A DNA stretch of 64,000 nt from Liopterus haemorrhoidalis (GCA_963971575.1 OZ020624.1:3787001-3851000), one strand, 5' to 3'; counted from the stretch's first letter, positions 45,801 to 58,760 are shown. Numbers and translations: made by a program. Notes: generated from the letters alone by a model not told the origin.

Positions 45801-46745
45801 TATGTATCTGTTAGTATTAAGGCTTACTTTGTAAGAAAAATAAATAAAATGTTGAAACTGGTTAATATGGTCGAAAAACTAAGTGCAAAAATATATATAT
45901 ATATATATATTTTTTAAGCAAAAAGATAACAGGGAACAGGCTTATTTGAACTAATCGTTTCTTTGATGAACAACAATTTCAAAAAAATGAGAATGAGTGT
46001 TATTGAACTAATAACGAATAAATTAAAAACAACACAACGTGCACAAGACCAATGACAGAAGACATTAAAATCTCAACTGACAGACAGAAAATTATGTTAG
46101 TCGGACAATGTCTTCCTTAATTCGTAATTGAGATATAAAATAACATTATTTTTAAAAAGTAAGTTTATCATATTACATTTCATAAATTTATTCAAAAAAT
46201 AAATAAGAATATAAAAAGAAATGATAATGGAAGAGATTAAATTACAGTAACTAAAAATAATACTTCTTAAATAACAAAATCAATATACATTTTTCCTGAA
46301 TAAAAATATTTGTGTGTGATACCGTCTTTTACATTTCGTCCTGATTCTGTCTACGCACTTTACAAATTGAAAGAATCAGAATTCACGTCAGATTCTCCTG
46401 CTATTTTTGTAAAAGCAACTTTTGGAACTACTTGTTAACAATCTAAATATGTGTCAGTCACTTGTATTATAAATTACACCGGTCAACAGGAATTTTGAGT
46501 CTGGGTTCTGCAAATCTGAATTTTATTTCTTCCACATTATTAGAGAAGAAAAAATAGTTTTACCCGAAAAAGTTTGCTTTTGTAGCTATTAGAATGAAAT
46601 TACGGATTTTAAGAAAATTTCCCTTTTTTCAGACCTTTATTGTATGTAAAAATAATACAAATTTTTGTTATGAATTTGAATCAGTTTTATTTACAAGAAA
46701 AGCATTCGAAACAAACAAATATTGTAACAGAATATATAAAAAAGG
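45801..46745. other. Gene-free stretch
   Basis: AT-rich with an (AT)n run at 45891-45910; no recognised protein. Confidence 0.35.
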
Positions 46746-47194
46746 TTAGAAATGATTATTTTTCGTATTTCTTCTGTGATAGTATGGACATTCTCGTATT
46801 AGCCCCCAAATATAGTCCCCCATCATACTCTCATTATATTGCCCCTGATAACGACGTTCAAAGTCCATCACGTCTTGATGAAAACGTTCACCTTGTTCTG
46901 CCGAATAGGCTCCCATTTTATCTTTAAATTGGTCCAAGTACGCATGTAACATATGCACTTTAAGAGACATTCTGCAAACCATGAGTTTAAAGTTATAAAG
47001 CATAGTTGCAATAACCTCTATGTAATTGTCTGTTCTGTTGTTTCCGAGAAAACCATGAACCACTGCTTTCAAGCTTTCCTTACATGAGTATTGAGTATCT
47101 GTGAAAATTCGTCACTGGCCATTATTTTCTTTATTTGTGGTTCAACAAAAATAAAGGTAGCAACGATATTTAGTATAACCGCCTATGCAAGGCG
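46746..47194 (-). pseudogene. C-terminal part of uncharacterised repetitive protein (GERFHQD family)
   Basis: Open minus-strand frame of 108 codons (47072-46746) with MSLKVHMLHAYLDQFKDKMG, AYSAEQGERFHQDVMDFERR and YQGQYNESMMGDYIW. I recognise the SLKxHxLHxHLD...GERFHQD...YxGxW/YxxxMxxDYxW signature from an uncharacterised, high-copy protein family in invertebrate genomes; its function is unknown to me. Further upstream on the minus strand GGYTKYRCYL with stops corresponds to the middle of that family. It is head-to-head with the next feature. Confidence 0.6.
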
Positions 47195-47467
47195 ATCGGA
47201 ATCTCATGCATTCCTTTTGACTGGCGTCTTTTCATAGACAGTTCTACAAAAAGTTTAAAAGCTGTCCTTCTTCACAATGGAAATAAATTTCCATCTCTTC
47301 CTTTGGCTCATTCCGTAATGCTCACAGAAAATTACGAAAGTGTGAAAATGGTGCTTGAGAGTTTAAAGTATGATGTGTATACCTGGCCAGTGATAGGGGA
47401 TTTTAAGATGTTTGGATTTCTGATGCGATGCATTCCCATCAGAAATCCAACTATCTTCTTGTTTTGA
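47195..47467 (+). pseudogene. Upstream part of the same GERFHQD-family protein, opposite strand
   Basis: A 90-codon plus-strand frame without an ATG start: IGISCIPFDWRLFIDSSTKS, LKAVLLHNGNKFPSLPLAHS, ENYESVKMVLESLKYDVY and WPVIGDFKMFGFL, stopping at 47465-47467. This WRLFIDSSxxSLKAVLLHNGN segment normally precedes the GYTKY and GERFHQD parts on the same strand; here it is divergent from them. The end of the homology coincides with a perfect 12-bp inverted repeat (GGATTTCTGATG / CATCAGAAATCC, 47412-47446). Confidence 0.55.
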
Positions 47468-47695
47468 TAAATTCGCCGCAAATATAGCAGGATGAGTCTA
47501 CCTCGTGTTTACAACTTTTTGACGCCATTTTTTGGATCTGCCGCCACACAAAATGCGTTGTATCGCTGCAATGCGCATGAGCATACCGACTATGAACCAC
47601 GTAAGTGAAATGCCACTTGCTTTCCACCCGCTCGTCCCCACCCTTACTTAATATAACGAGCTACTCCTTTTATGGTCATAAATATAAATAAATAT

Positions 47696-47906
47696 ACGGA
47701 GTGATTATTTAATGGCGAGACGACGTCACTGGAAGTTTTAATAATTTTTCGTTTCATACACATCGTAGCAGGCGATTATGCGCGAATGTGTATAATCTCT
47801 TTTTCTTCATAATCAAATTTTCTTCAAGGTTATTATAGTCATAGTATTCTGCTAGGAGGCACGTAAAATTCGGTGACGTCGTCTCGCCATTAAATAATCA
47901 CTCTGT
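47696..47906. mobile_element. MITE with ~34-bp TIRs
   Basis: Left ACGGAGTGATTATTTAATGG-CGAGACGACGTCAC and right (reverse complement) ACAGAGTGATTATTTAATGG-CGAGACGACGTCAC differ at one base. Flanked by ATAT on both sides. 211 bp, non-coding. Confidence 0.8.
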
Positions 47907-48872
47907 ATATTGATCGTTGATGTACAAAAGCACAATTTTTCAAAAATAAACGAAGGTTTTAGTTATTTTTCGATATAAAGAATCAGAAAATAGTCATTAA
48001 AATAAAGACTCAAAAAAAAAATTTTTTTTTTGTTGACCTGTTTTATTTCCTTTAGGAAATTCGATCATACGATAGAAAAGTAGAAATGGAAAATGATATA
48101 CTGTTAAAAAGTTCTGCTCGTTCACTAGACAAAACTTGTTCATAATTTTATAAATAGCAATGTTTCATTACGCTGTTGGACTGATGAAGATGTTTTACTC
48201 GTCCACTGGACACAACTTATTCAGTATTTTATAAACGAAAATATTTCATTACAATTTTGGACTATACTTGTAAAGATGCTTCTCATGCGACTCATTCACA
48301 AAGGAAACATTTATAAAATAATAAACATGTTGTATTTTATTTGTTTTCCAGATGCACACCTCTTGTTTAAAACCCTCTATAAACTCCATAATTAAATTTT
48401 CACGGCTAGGAAACCCAAACTAATATTCAGAATATAACCTAATTCTGTCTAGACCTCCATATTTTTGTTGTAACAAATTTATCTAAATAACATATTCTAA
48501 ACTAAGAGTTTAATTAAAACCCACAGGTGCATTGAGTGGCTCCTCTGGCGGCGAATACATGAACTAAATACCGGGTCTAAGGGATACACTGTAATTTATA
48601 CGGGCGGAATAAAATTAAACCACGAAGATATGAAATGCTGGTAGATGTTACTGCGTACGTACCCTGCAGAGGTAATCATGTTAGTTTGATGGGGAATATG
48701 TACAAGTTGTGCGGTTTTAACAACATTTTTATATATATTAAAATATATGTTCCTTTTGATGAACAAATTTTTTCTTGATTCGCTTACATGAAAATATCAT
48801 GGTCTTAAAAGACTACGGACATGTACGTACTGGCTAAGTCTTTATAAATTTGAGTATCTATTCACCATAAAA
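47907..48872. other. Gene-free stretch with CTCGTCCACTGG repeats
   Basis: 48115-48265 has two tandem units of CTCGT(C/T)CACT(G/A)GACA(C/A)AACTT followed by ATTTTATAAA and TTTCATTAC. Remaining sequence unassigned. Confidence 0.4.
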
Positions 48873-49020
48873 TTAATATTGAGAAGGGTGTTCCACAAGG
48901 GGACATAATTTCACCCAAACTTTTTATCTTAGTCATGGAAGACATATTTAAGCCTTTGAGTCCCAATGGGGTATATACGTCCCAGAAAAGTATTGACGAT
49001 GCTCAGACGGAAATAGATTA
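48873..49020 (+). pseudogene. LINE RT motif B fragment
   Basis: Reads KGVPQGDIISPKLFILVMED-IFKPLSPNGVY; the VPQGDxISPKLF block is RT motif B of RTE/CR1-like elements. About 45 codons, no other domain. Confidence 0.55.
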
Positions 49021-49409
49021 ATTGAAAATTCGTTCAACCTTTATTCTAGAGGTAACCTGGTATCATAGAAGTGATCTCCTCCAAAAATTGACGGAATTGT
49101 TCTATCAGATCAACTAACAGGGATATTTGCCATGGACCGAAGAAGCAGTATGTGGTGGAAATAAGTAATTAAATTTATATTTTTTATAATTACCGAGGAA
49201 TTTACTATGGATATCGTCAACATAGACTGATACAATAGTTGCAATCCACCACAACCCAAGGCTTTTATTTTATGAATAAAATTTGTTAAATGCAAATAAT
49301 ATCAACTTGTTAGACATAAGTTAATGTATATACCATATATATATATATATATATATTGTACAAAAAACTTGAATAAACACATTATTATCTAATCCTTTAC
49401 TATTAAGGT

Positions 49410-49850
49410 AGTAAACTTAGACTAAAAAAAATAACAAATTTACTGCAAAGGCTAAATATAAATCCAAATTGTTCTTAAAATTGTTCACACTATTCGAAGA
49501 CATAACATGTCCAGGTAAATTGTTCCAAATTTTAAAAATAGGGTTAATTAAAAAAGAACACACATTTTTTAAAAAAACCTTATGCTTTAAATTTAAATAC
49601 ATGTCCACGCAGACAGCTAGCACTATTAAGGGCGAATAAATGAGAATAAGTCGCACTTAAAATCGCCACGCACTATTTTAAAGAATGTAATGATGTTACC
49701 TCTCATCCTGCGATGTTCTAAAGATGTTAATCTCAAAATTGCCAATCTGTTATCGTAACACAAATGTCTAATCACTGGACACAACTTTGCAGCACTCCGT
49801 TGAACCTTCTCCATAAGTTTATATCCCTTCTTAAATACGAAGACCAAACT
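49410..49850 (-). pseudogene. CR1-like LINE C-terminus
   Basis: Minus strand: YKLMEKVQRSAAKLCPVIRH, LCYDNRLAILRLTSLEHRRM, RGNIITFFKIVRG, then in a second frame NPIFKIWNNLPGHVMSSNSV and NNFKNNLDLY. This LEKVQRxATK...RLxxLxLxSLExRRxRGD...WNxLPxxVVxSxSVNxFKNxLD order is the standard C-terminal tail of CR1/Jockey-type LINEs. One frameshift near 49650. RT domain missing. Confidence 0.8.
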
Positions 49851-49922
49851 GACACAGCAAATTCCAAATGCGGTGTTATGTACGTAATATACAATTTTCG
49901 CACTAGTTCCGGTGATGGCTGA

Positions 49923-50049
49923 TATACTAGCGTCGGAGAATCAGGGCAGTTACGTCACACGACGTAACAAACAATTGCATTGTTCCAAACAATACATTCC
50001 TTTGTTTCGTATTGTGACGTAACTGTACTGATTCGCCGACGCTAGTATA
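49923..50049. mobile_element. Palindromic MITE
   Basis: Left TATACTAGCGTCGGAGAATC and right (reverse complement) TATACTAGCGTCGGCGAATC continue into CAGTTACGTCAC on both sides. About 40-bp inverted arms, ~50-bp loop, AT/TA-rich flanks. Confidence 0.7.
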
Positions 50050-51186
50050 AAAGGATATTGGTATCTTCAACCTGCCGCTATTCAGAAATAGGTACTGGAA
50101 ATCAAAATGATTTAATTTTCAAAATTTATAAAACTGCCAAGTGGCATTTCATTATCATCAAGTACATTGCCTTTTGACGAAGGCTTTAGATTAGTCCACA
50201 TTTTACCCGCTTAACCAAAAAATGTTGTGTAAATTACGATGGGAAGTATTGTTTCATTTACATTACAACCTGGACTTTTTGGACATTTTAAAGAGTACTT
50301 AGGAGGAATAATTCAAGTCGGCAGGCAGAGATGGTGGATGTGGTATAAATTTTGCTTCACATGTAATCAAAATTTTTTCGCCAATTAAGAGGGGGATTTT
50401 TGAGAGTGAAAAAGATTGACCCGAACAAGACTTTAATAGAGCGAGAAAATTGTTAGGATATACGAAATTATAAACTGAGATAATTTATTACGTTAATAAA
50501 AATATTTGATTATATCAAACAATTTAGTTTTATTTATCATAAAAATAAATACATTTGTGATAATTATATTATTCATGGCCTGGTAATAAAGTGATAACAT
50601 CACTTCATTTGCAATTAACATACATTTATTAAATTTCAAATGGTTACAGTAAAAATTAAATAATGATTAATTTCAACAAAAAATTACTGGTAATATATCT
50701 GTAAAATTGATGTAAAGTGTATATTTTTATAAATTTCAGGGTTTCGCAGTTATGTATAATTGTAAGTAATGGTGGCAAAAAGGATTTAAATTTCTTTTAT
50801 GCTATTCGCGACTGCAAATAACAGTGAGACATCTGGTGGTGACTGGCTAAATTAAACAGAAGCGTATATTTGGATAATATTTGTAGCGTATTGTGCTGCA
50901 GTTTATGTGAATTAAGAAGTATTTTAAAATATAGTGACTTAAATACAGTGCTTTTTTGCCGAAATATTGTTTGAACAGATAAATATTAAGAAAAAACTTC
51001 TGACATATACGCTTCTCGTCCGCCATCAGCTGTTGTACGCAGCGCCGCCAACGTTAGTTTCAGTCGCGAATACAAATTTAGTACACAATACAAATTAGTA
51101 TGCTGATTTAGTAAGTGTAAAAGACAATATTTTTTACTGCAATTTCGCCAAAATGAACTAAATTTTTCAAAACATGAATTGGTTTT
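50050..51186. other. Gene-free stretch with family C and B scraps
   Basis: 50118-50230 resembles family C (CATTTCATTATCATCAAGTA, reverse complement of 10258-10285). 50705-50770 carries a decayed family B 3' end on the minus strand. No coding sequence. Confidence 0.4.
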
Positions 51187-51283
51187 TACTTGCCCGACCT
51201 TAATATATAAGAGGAAAGTATTGTAATCGCGAAAATGTCCAGATTTCGACTGATGACCACGTCTCATGGTCCAAATCAAGAAT
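51187..51283 (-). mobile_element. Family A terminal fragment, copy A4
   Basis: TACTTGCCCGACCTTAATAT-ATAAGAGG hairpin end and GACCACGTCTCATGGTCC block, then a switch to family B sequence. Confidence 0.55.
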
Positions 51284-51305
51284 CGTATCAAATGATACAA
51301 TTTTG

Positions 51306-51875
51306 TGTAGTGTATCAAATGAAAGCCCTTGGTACGTGGATTAACGATCAAAATTTTATTTTTGCAAAATAAATTATTTTGAGGCGATTTTTGCCAAAAT
51401 TCTGCAAAAAAAAAATTTCCCACATCCTGTAGCCCAGATGGTTTAAACTAAAAATCTGAAAAAAATTCTAAGTAATGTAAATTGGTGTGAACCGGAATAC
51501 CACAACAGGAATTTTTGATCAGATTATGTTTTCGGAAAATAACGCATTTTTTGTGTTGAAAGTCGCGTCAAAATAATTTTGCAAAAATAAAATTTTGATC
51601 GTTAATCCACGTACCAAGGGCTTTCATTTGATACACTACACAGAATTTAAATTTTTTTTTTTTTTTTCGATGAGCACATATTTGTTAATATTTTTAGGGG
51701 GATATGTTTTTTAGATGTTTTAGTATTTTTCCTACGTGCGGGTCAAAGAGTTGTATAAGCATGCCAAATTTCAACTCTCTAGGTTTAGCCGTTTGGCTAC
51801 AATTTTTACCGAACAGACAGACAGACAGACGACAAAATGACGGTATGAGTTTTTTGGTCATACCTACAACACCCT
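51306..51875. mobile_element. Inverted pair of family B fragments, copy B9
   Basis: 51306-51558 is a plus-strand internal B block (AAATGAAAGCCCTTGGTACG...GGAAAATAACGCATTTTTTG). 51559-51875 is a minus-strand 5' half ending at AGGGTGTTGTAGGTATGACC with (GTCT)n. The shared segment forms an inverted repeat of about 70 bp (GTGTATCAAATGAAAGCCCT ... and its complement). Confidence 0.65.
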
Positions 51876-52015
51876 AAAAAATGATCTGTTCAAAAATGTC
51901 CTTTTAAGCAAGCTGCGGTTTTATTTACAATAACCTTATAATAGCCAAAATATAGCTATAATTTGCACGAATCAGATCTCGTAATAAGATCTTTCCTGGT
52001 TTTGAAAGATAAAAG

Positions 52016-53198
<1,183 letters not shown>

Positions 53199-54305
53199 AA
53201 AACATCTCAGAATTTTGAAAGATGAAAAGATCGTATCTTTGGATTTTAAAACATAAAACTATCGAATTTCCAGATTTCAAAAAATGGAAAGGTACCAACT
53301 CTATATATAAGGTAGGGGGCAAAATTTTTTTGGTCAAAGATTATGTAAATACTCTTGTTTTAGAATACATATTTCTAAAATTGCAGCTGCTGCTTTTTTA
53401 AATGACACTTTCCTTAATTTTCTTTAACATATTTCTAAGTAATTTAAACATAATACTACGAAGCCTTACTTATTTTAAAGGTCTTCCCTTTTATATCGTA
53501 ATAACGTCATAAAGTAATACTCATTAATGCCAATCTCTTATAGATTCATAGCTCTCTGGTATAAACTTTATAAGGCTTCAGAGGTAAGCATTAAATTGAT
53601 GTTGAACCGCTATGGAGCTACTGTAGCATATTTATGATCGGACCAAGTCTTTGTGTACAAAGGAATATAATTGAAAATTTGAAAAAAAGAATTTTATAAC
53701 ATGATGGTGACTTTTATGGTAACAAAAAATATTTACTTATTAGAATCAGTGTTTCAACCTCTCCTTATAGAATAGTATAAATATTTCCATTCTTACAATG
53801 TGGAAGTGTAATTATAGAAGTTCTGTACAAAAAAGGAAGAATTTGTATTATATCCAAGCACGCGAAACACACTTTAAATATGACCACTAACACACAACTC
53901 CATAAACCACAACAGAGATTATAACATATATGTTAACGAATGGTTTTTATAAATAATAGGCAACATTACGAGGACTGCTCAAAAAATTGTCTGGTAGGTA
54001 TATTTTTTTTATACTACGTACTTCGTAAATGAATCTTAATTCCGTTCTACATTATTTATAAATATTTATAAAATGGTTACTAGAATTAGTTCTATAACCA
54101 AATTGTTGCATGTCACCTGAACCTAGAATTTTTTAAGTGGGCAGAGAAGAGTATCACAAAGTAATAAAAGATGGAAGGTATCGCTATCTCTTATTTTTGC
54201 CACACTATATTCTGTAGTATCAAAAGTTGAATTGAGTATGACTAAATTGTAAGAGACATTTTATTGCTTTGACTAAATGATATCGCACGTGTTAATCATA
54301 ACAAG
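53199..54305. other. Gene-free stretch
   Basis: No recognised protein. TATATATAAGGTAGGGGGCA at 53300-53320 may be a decayed family A end. Confidence 0.35.
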
Positions 54306-55170
54306 TTCTTTGACTCTGGATGGTCAGGGTCCTCAAGGAGTTTGGTGGAACTCTGGATGGTCAGGGACCTCAAGGAGATGTGTTTGTTTTGTTTGAGTCT
54401 GGATGGTCAGGGACCTCAAGGAGTTTAGAGAAACTCTGGATGGTCATAGACCTCAAGGAGTTGTGTTTGTTTTGTTTGACTCTGAATGGTCAGGGACCTT
54501 AAGAAGTTCAGGGGAACTCTGGATGGTCAGGGACCTCAAGGAGTTGTGTTTGTTTTGTTGGACTCGGGATAGTCAGAGACCTCAAGGAGTTCAGAGCAAC
54601 TCTGGATAGTCAGGGATCTCAAGGAGTTGTTGGACCTAAAATAGTCGTGTTTGGCTTGTTGACTCTGGATGGTCAGGGACCTCAAGGAGATGTGTTTGTT
54701 TTGTTTGACTCTTGATGGTCAGGGACCTCAAGGAGTTTAGAGGAACTCTGGATGGTCATAGACCTCAAGGAGTTGTGTTTGTTTTGTTTGACTCGGAATG
54801 GTCAGGGACCTTAAGAAGTTCAAGGGAACCCTGAATGTTCAGGGACCTCAAGGAGTTGTGTTTGTTTTGTTGGACTCGGGATGGTCAGAGACCTCAAGGA
54901 GTTCAGAGCAACTCTGGATAGTCAGGGATCTCAAGGAGTTGTTGGACCTAAAATGGTCGTATTTGGCTTGTTGACTCTGGATGGTCAGGGACTTCAAGGA
55001 ATTTTGTTTAATTTGTTTGGCTCTGGATGGTTTGGGACCTCAAGAAGATCAGGGAAACTCTGGATGGTCAGAGACCTGAAAGAGTTGTGTTTGTTTTGTT
55101 TGACTCTGAATGTTCAGGGACCTTAAGGAGTTCAGTGAAACTCTGGGTGGTCAGGAACCTCAAGGAGATG
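54306..55170. repeat. Minisatellite with ~37/46-bp units and 315-bp higher-order period
   Basis: Tandem units of GGATGGTCAGGGACCTCAAG + GAGTTCAGAGGAACTCT (short type) or + GAGTTGTGTTTGTTTTGTTT-GACTCT (long type). The unit order and private variants (GTTGGACCTAAAAT, GTCATAGACCTCAAGG) at 54398-54700 recur at 54713-55000, a 315-bp higher-order repeat. Repetitive MVRDLKEF-type frames are by-products. Confidence 0.85.
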
Positions 55171-56252
55171 GGCAAAACTAACATTATGTTTTCGATTCCT
55201 CTGTTTTATTTTGCAGTTGTTAAATTCGGAAGAAGCCGTGATGACGTGGCAGGAGCAGGACGGCCGTGTAAGAATAGCAAGTTGTTCATTTTCCAGTTAA
55301 ATTTAGATGATACCCCGAAGACGCGGCAAGATCAGGCCGTGTTAGGATCAGGACTAGTTCTTGGACGTCCTTTGTAATATGTAACGATAGCAACTATAAT
55401 AATATGACATATGTGTGACAGATTGTAAATAGACGTGGTAATAAATGCTCGTTTGTGCTTGGATCTGTGTGTTTTAATTGATATTATTACAAACGCTATA
55501 AGCGTTTAAAAATATATTTGCTATTTTTATGTTAACTTGTGTCACACGTTCGACGCAAAAACAAAATATTATTTCCGCCAAAAATGCTATGTGTGGGCGA
55601 GGCCGAGAACTTATTGGGTAGCCCTTGTATTGTACGCTAGCACCAATTATATAATTTTTCCAGCTTAATTGTTGTTGAAGTGTTAGTGCGATGGTATACG
55701 TAAGCGCTAACTAATGTTTTACTAATGTAACCAGTAACTGGACACGCAGTTTGCTTGCTGAACAGGCCGCATGTTACGTCATTGTAATCCTTGTTGTGCG
55801 TGATCTGTTAGCGTTGTCACAATATGTAACATCCGCACAGGATGTACGCCATGTTGCACTATCCTGAGCTGTCCTACCACTCGCCTACTCCTGCTCCTGC
55901 TCCTGACATGATATACGATCCGCAACACCTAATAAGCTACTTCATTTTTAACATGTATTACACCCATATGCTATATAACATTACACAATCATCACTTAAC
56001 GGTAAAGACTTGCTCTTCAAAAAGTTTTACACTGGTATTAGAATGTTTAAAATTTTTGTACACTTATTTAGAATATGAATTATACACCTCAAAAATAGAG
56101 TTGCATCTATTAATCGGCAGATAATCGGTAATCGGCCATATCGATCCTTTTACTGATTACAGGTATCGACTTTTATTTATTTATTTATTTAGTTACATGA
56201 GTTGTAAACGGGATTAACACACAACACTAAAACAACAATTGTGTTATACACG
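55171..56252. other. Gene-free stretch; possible exon- or LTR-like segment at 55190-55492
   Basis: 55190-55217 has a pyrimidine tract ending in TTTTGCAG, followed by GC-richer sequence with a stop at 55375, and TAATAAATGCTCGTTTGTGCTT at about 55440. 55373-55492 is bounded by TGTAATA...TATTACA. Neither a host exon nor an LTR can be established. 55842-56078 (78 codons) has no recognisable domain. Confidence 0.3.
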
Positions 56253-57465
56253 AGGGCTACTTTTAAGGTTTTTAAAAACTAAGAAAAAAAAATTTTTTTT
56301 TGAACAAAATATTTTGAAAATATTTGCCTTTAAGTTTTATATCCTTTTGCATACGTTCAAACCAATTCTCGAAACATTTTTTCCACTCTGAAGTTGGTAT
56401 CTGAAAAACATGGTTTTCTTGAGGTGATGAAAATCGCTGTCCACGCATTTTTTGTTTGACAATGCGGAACAAAAAAAGTCGTTAGGGTATAAATCAAGTG
56501 AATACGGACAATGAGACATTAATTCGATGTTTTCTTCTTCAAATAATCAATTGTTTGACGTGCTGTGTGGAAGCTTGCATTGTCATGATGAAGAATGATG
56601 CGACGTTTTTGGTTGTTTTCCTGATTTTGTCGATGAGTTCTGGCAAACAAATTATTGTATACCATTCAGCATTAACTGTTCTCCGATCCTCTAAAGGAAT
56701 GGTTGCGACATGTCCAGTACAACTGAAAAAACAAGCGATCATTTTCTTAGAAGTGCTTTGTGAACGAACAACTTTTGTGGGTTTCGGTTCATCTTGGAAG
56801 ACCCAAACAGTGGATTGTTGCTTAATTTCCGGTTCATATGAATAAATCCAAGATTCGTCACCTGCAACGGTGATGTATACGAATTTTGCAACGCCTAGGT
56901 TGATTTTTTTTAGCATTGCCTTACACCAATCAAGAATCCATCGGGAGCAGATTTTTTTCACAGCTAAATGTTCATGCAAAATCGAATGCATTCTGCGATA
57001 TGCCAAAGGATGTCTCTATCTCACGGTAAGTCACATGCCGATCTTCTTCAATCATTTTGTGCACATCATCGATGTTTTTTTCATTCACAACCGATTTTGG
57101 TCGACCTTCACGAGATTCACCACTAACGGACACACGACCACGATGAAATTCCGCAAACAAATTGTAAACAGTCTTTTCTGATGGTGTTTTATTACCAAAA
57201 GTTGAACGAAGCGAATCTATGCATTGTTGTTGAGTTAGGCCTTTACTGAAATCGTAAAAAATCATCCAACAAAACCTTTAAGAGTAATATCAATTTTTTC
57301 ATAAACTTTTTTTTTTGAACGCTCACTGTCAAAAAACTACTCGGTCAATTGATAAGCTGCCACTGATTTCACAGTAATAAATGTCAAATTTTACGAATAT
57401 AGTAATGCCACATTTCAATATTGCCATCTAGTTGTCGTTTGTAAAAATATAAAAGATAACCCTCG
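56253..57465 (-). pseudogene. mariner, copy M6, full length
   Basis: 1,213 bp, the normal mariner size. Ends CGAGGGCTACTTTTAAGG (left) and ATAACCCTCG (right, with TA at 57466-57467; left flank reads TATACA). Transposase on the minus strand in three frames: MIFYDFSKGLTQQQCIDSLR, GRPKSVVNEKNIDD, HVTYREIETSFGISQNAF (57265-56972), then ILHEHLAVKKICSRWI, VAGDESWIYSYEPEIKQQST, TSKKMIACFFSCTGHVATIP, EDRRTVNAEWYTIICLPE (57006-56539), then SLDLYPNDFFCSAL and IGLNVCKRI. The second catalytic Asp region is frame-shifted, and roughly 30 codons after SRWI are partly deleted. Most complete member of the M1-M6 lineage here. Confidence 0.9.
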
Positions 57466-57467
57466 TA

Positions 57468-58043
57468 CATAATAAATATTTCTGAAAAAATATATATATA
57501 TATATATATTGTACTTTAAAAAAATTGCTTTGTTTCCGGTCGCCCAAATATATAGAGAAGATATAAGTAACTACTTATCTAGGTATTTGTCTGACCAGAT
57601 CTGTATATTACGGCCACTTGAAAGAAACATAAAACACGCCATCCTAAAATAGTGCATAATTACATATTCGTCCTGAGAGGGAATTGAAAATATCTTATAT
57701 GAATAACCGCGACTAAAAATAGACCAAAGTGCTTGACGAGGGGTGTTACATTGAAAGCGTATTTCATACTAGAATACATCTTGTATATTGATGTTTATAT
57801 TCCGTTCAAACTGTTTATTACTCTAACATTATTTATATCTAAACAAACTATGATGTGCTGGAGAAACAACGAAAAAATTATCAACACAAACTGGTTTGTT
57901 TTGTATAAATACACAATTTCTATTTGTGAGTAAAATTACACTTAACGCCTATTTCAAATCTTTAGGCGGATTTAGATTTTCAAATCTATTAACTTTTACC
58001 GATTGATTGAAGCTTTCGATAATTTTGTTTAGGAAAAGCCAAC
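57468..58043. other. Gene-free stretch
   Basis: Contains (TA)n at 57490-57510; otherwise unassigned. Confidence 0.35.
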
Positions 58044-58760
58044 TTAACCCATTAATGGCCAAGCTATTAAGAAAAAATATTTTTCACAAAACTTGTAATG
58101 CAAATTAAAATACATCAACTTAGACAATTATTGCGTTAGGAAAAAATATATATGCTTAACTCTACAGGAATATAAGGATGCGTATACGCACCCTTGGCTA
58201 ATAACAATATCAAATATAAGTAAACATGTAATAAGCAAACTATTTTATTTATGAATGAAATATGAACTTATTTGGAATGAAACATTTCAAAACATTCTGG
58301 GCACAGATGTACTTTACATTTTACACATAAATAAATGGAGTTGCTCTTACACCAACTGCATTTTTTTACATTCGTTTCATGCCTCTTATTAGATGACCAA
58401 TATTATCAAATCTGATGACAACTGTTTTTTGAAGGATGCTCATAGTTTGAATTTGTTGCTTCTCTATCAGTTTCTGCATTACTCTGATACTTCATAAGAG
58501 CAACTGCTAGTCGTGACCAATTAAGAAATTATACTATCATTTGACAACTGTACAACTAATTTTTATTTTCACTATACTTATTTTGTAAATACATATACTG
58601 AACTATGAAAGAACACACAGTAGAATTGAACAATAGGTTAGATGGCTAACACAAGATGAGACTTGTCGATGATGAATCACGCCTGTACATTTCACTGATT
58701 TGGCCAAAGGTGCGGATTTGGTATGGGTGCGTATACGCATCCCATAAATTTGAATGATGT
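58044..58760 (-). pseudogene. piggyBac-like element remnant with C-terminal Cys-rich domain
   Basis: Left end TTAA-CCCATTAATGGCC (TTAA at 58044-58047) fits a piggyBac terminus. On the minus strand a frame ending at 58268-58270 reads ETNVKKCSWCKSNSIYLCVK then CKVHLCPECFEMFHSK-stop, i.e. three CxxC pairs plus a final FH, the C-terminal cysteine-rich domain of piggyBac transposases. Upstream NWSRLAVALMKYQSNAETDR is compatible with the segment preceding it. The DDD catalytic core is gone. The palindrome GGGTGCGTATACGCATCC occurs near both sides (58178-58195, 58728-58745); the other terminus is lost. Confidence 0.6.

Noticed and set aside
54320..55377. Overlapping MVRDLKEF-type open frames
   Set aside because: By-products of minisatellite units whose length keeps the frame open locally; no conserved domain and frames shift between units.
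55373..55492. Solo LTR bounded by TGTAATA/TATTACA
   Set aside because: The 7-bp inverted ends are suggestive, but there is no target duplication and 120 bp is very short; kept only as a low-confidence finding.
55842..56078. 78-codon frame MYAMLHYPELSYH...
   Set aside because: No recognisable domain, no neighbouring exon signals; likely chance.
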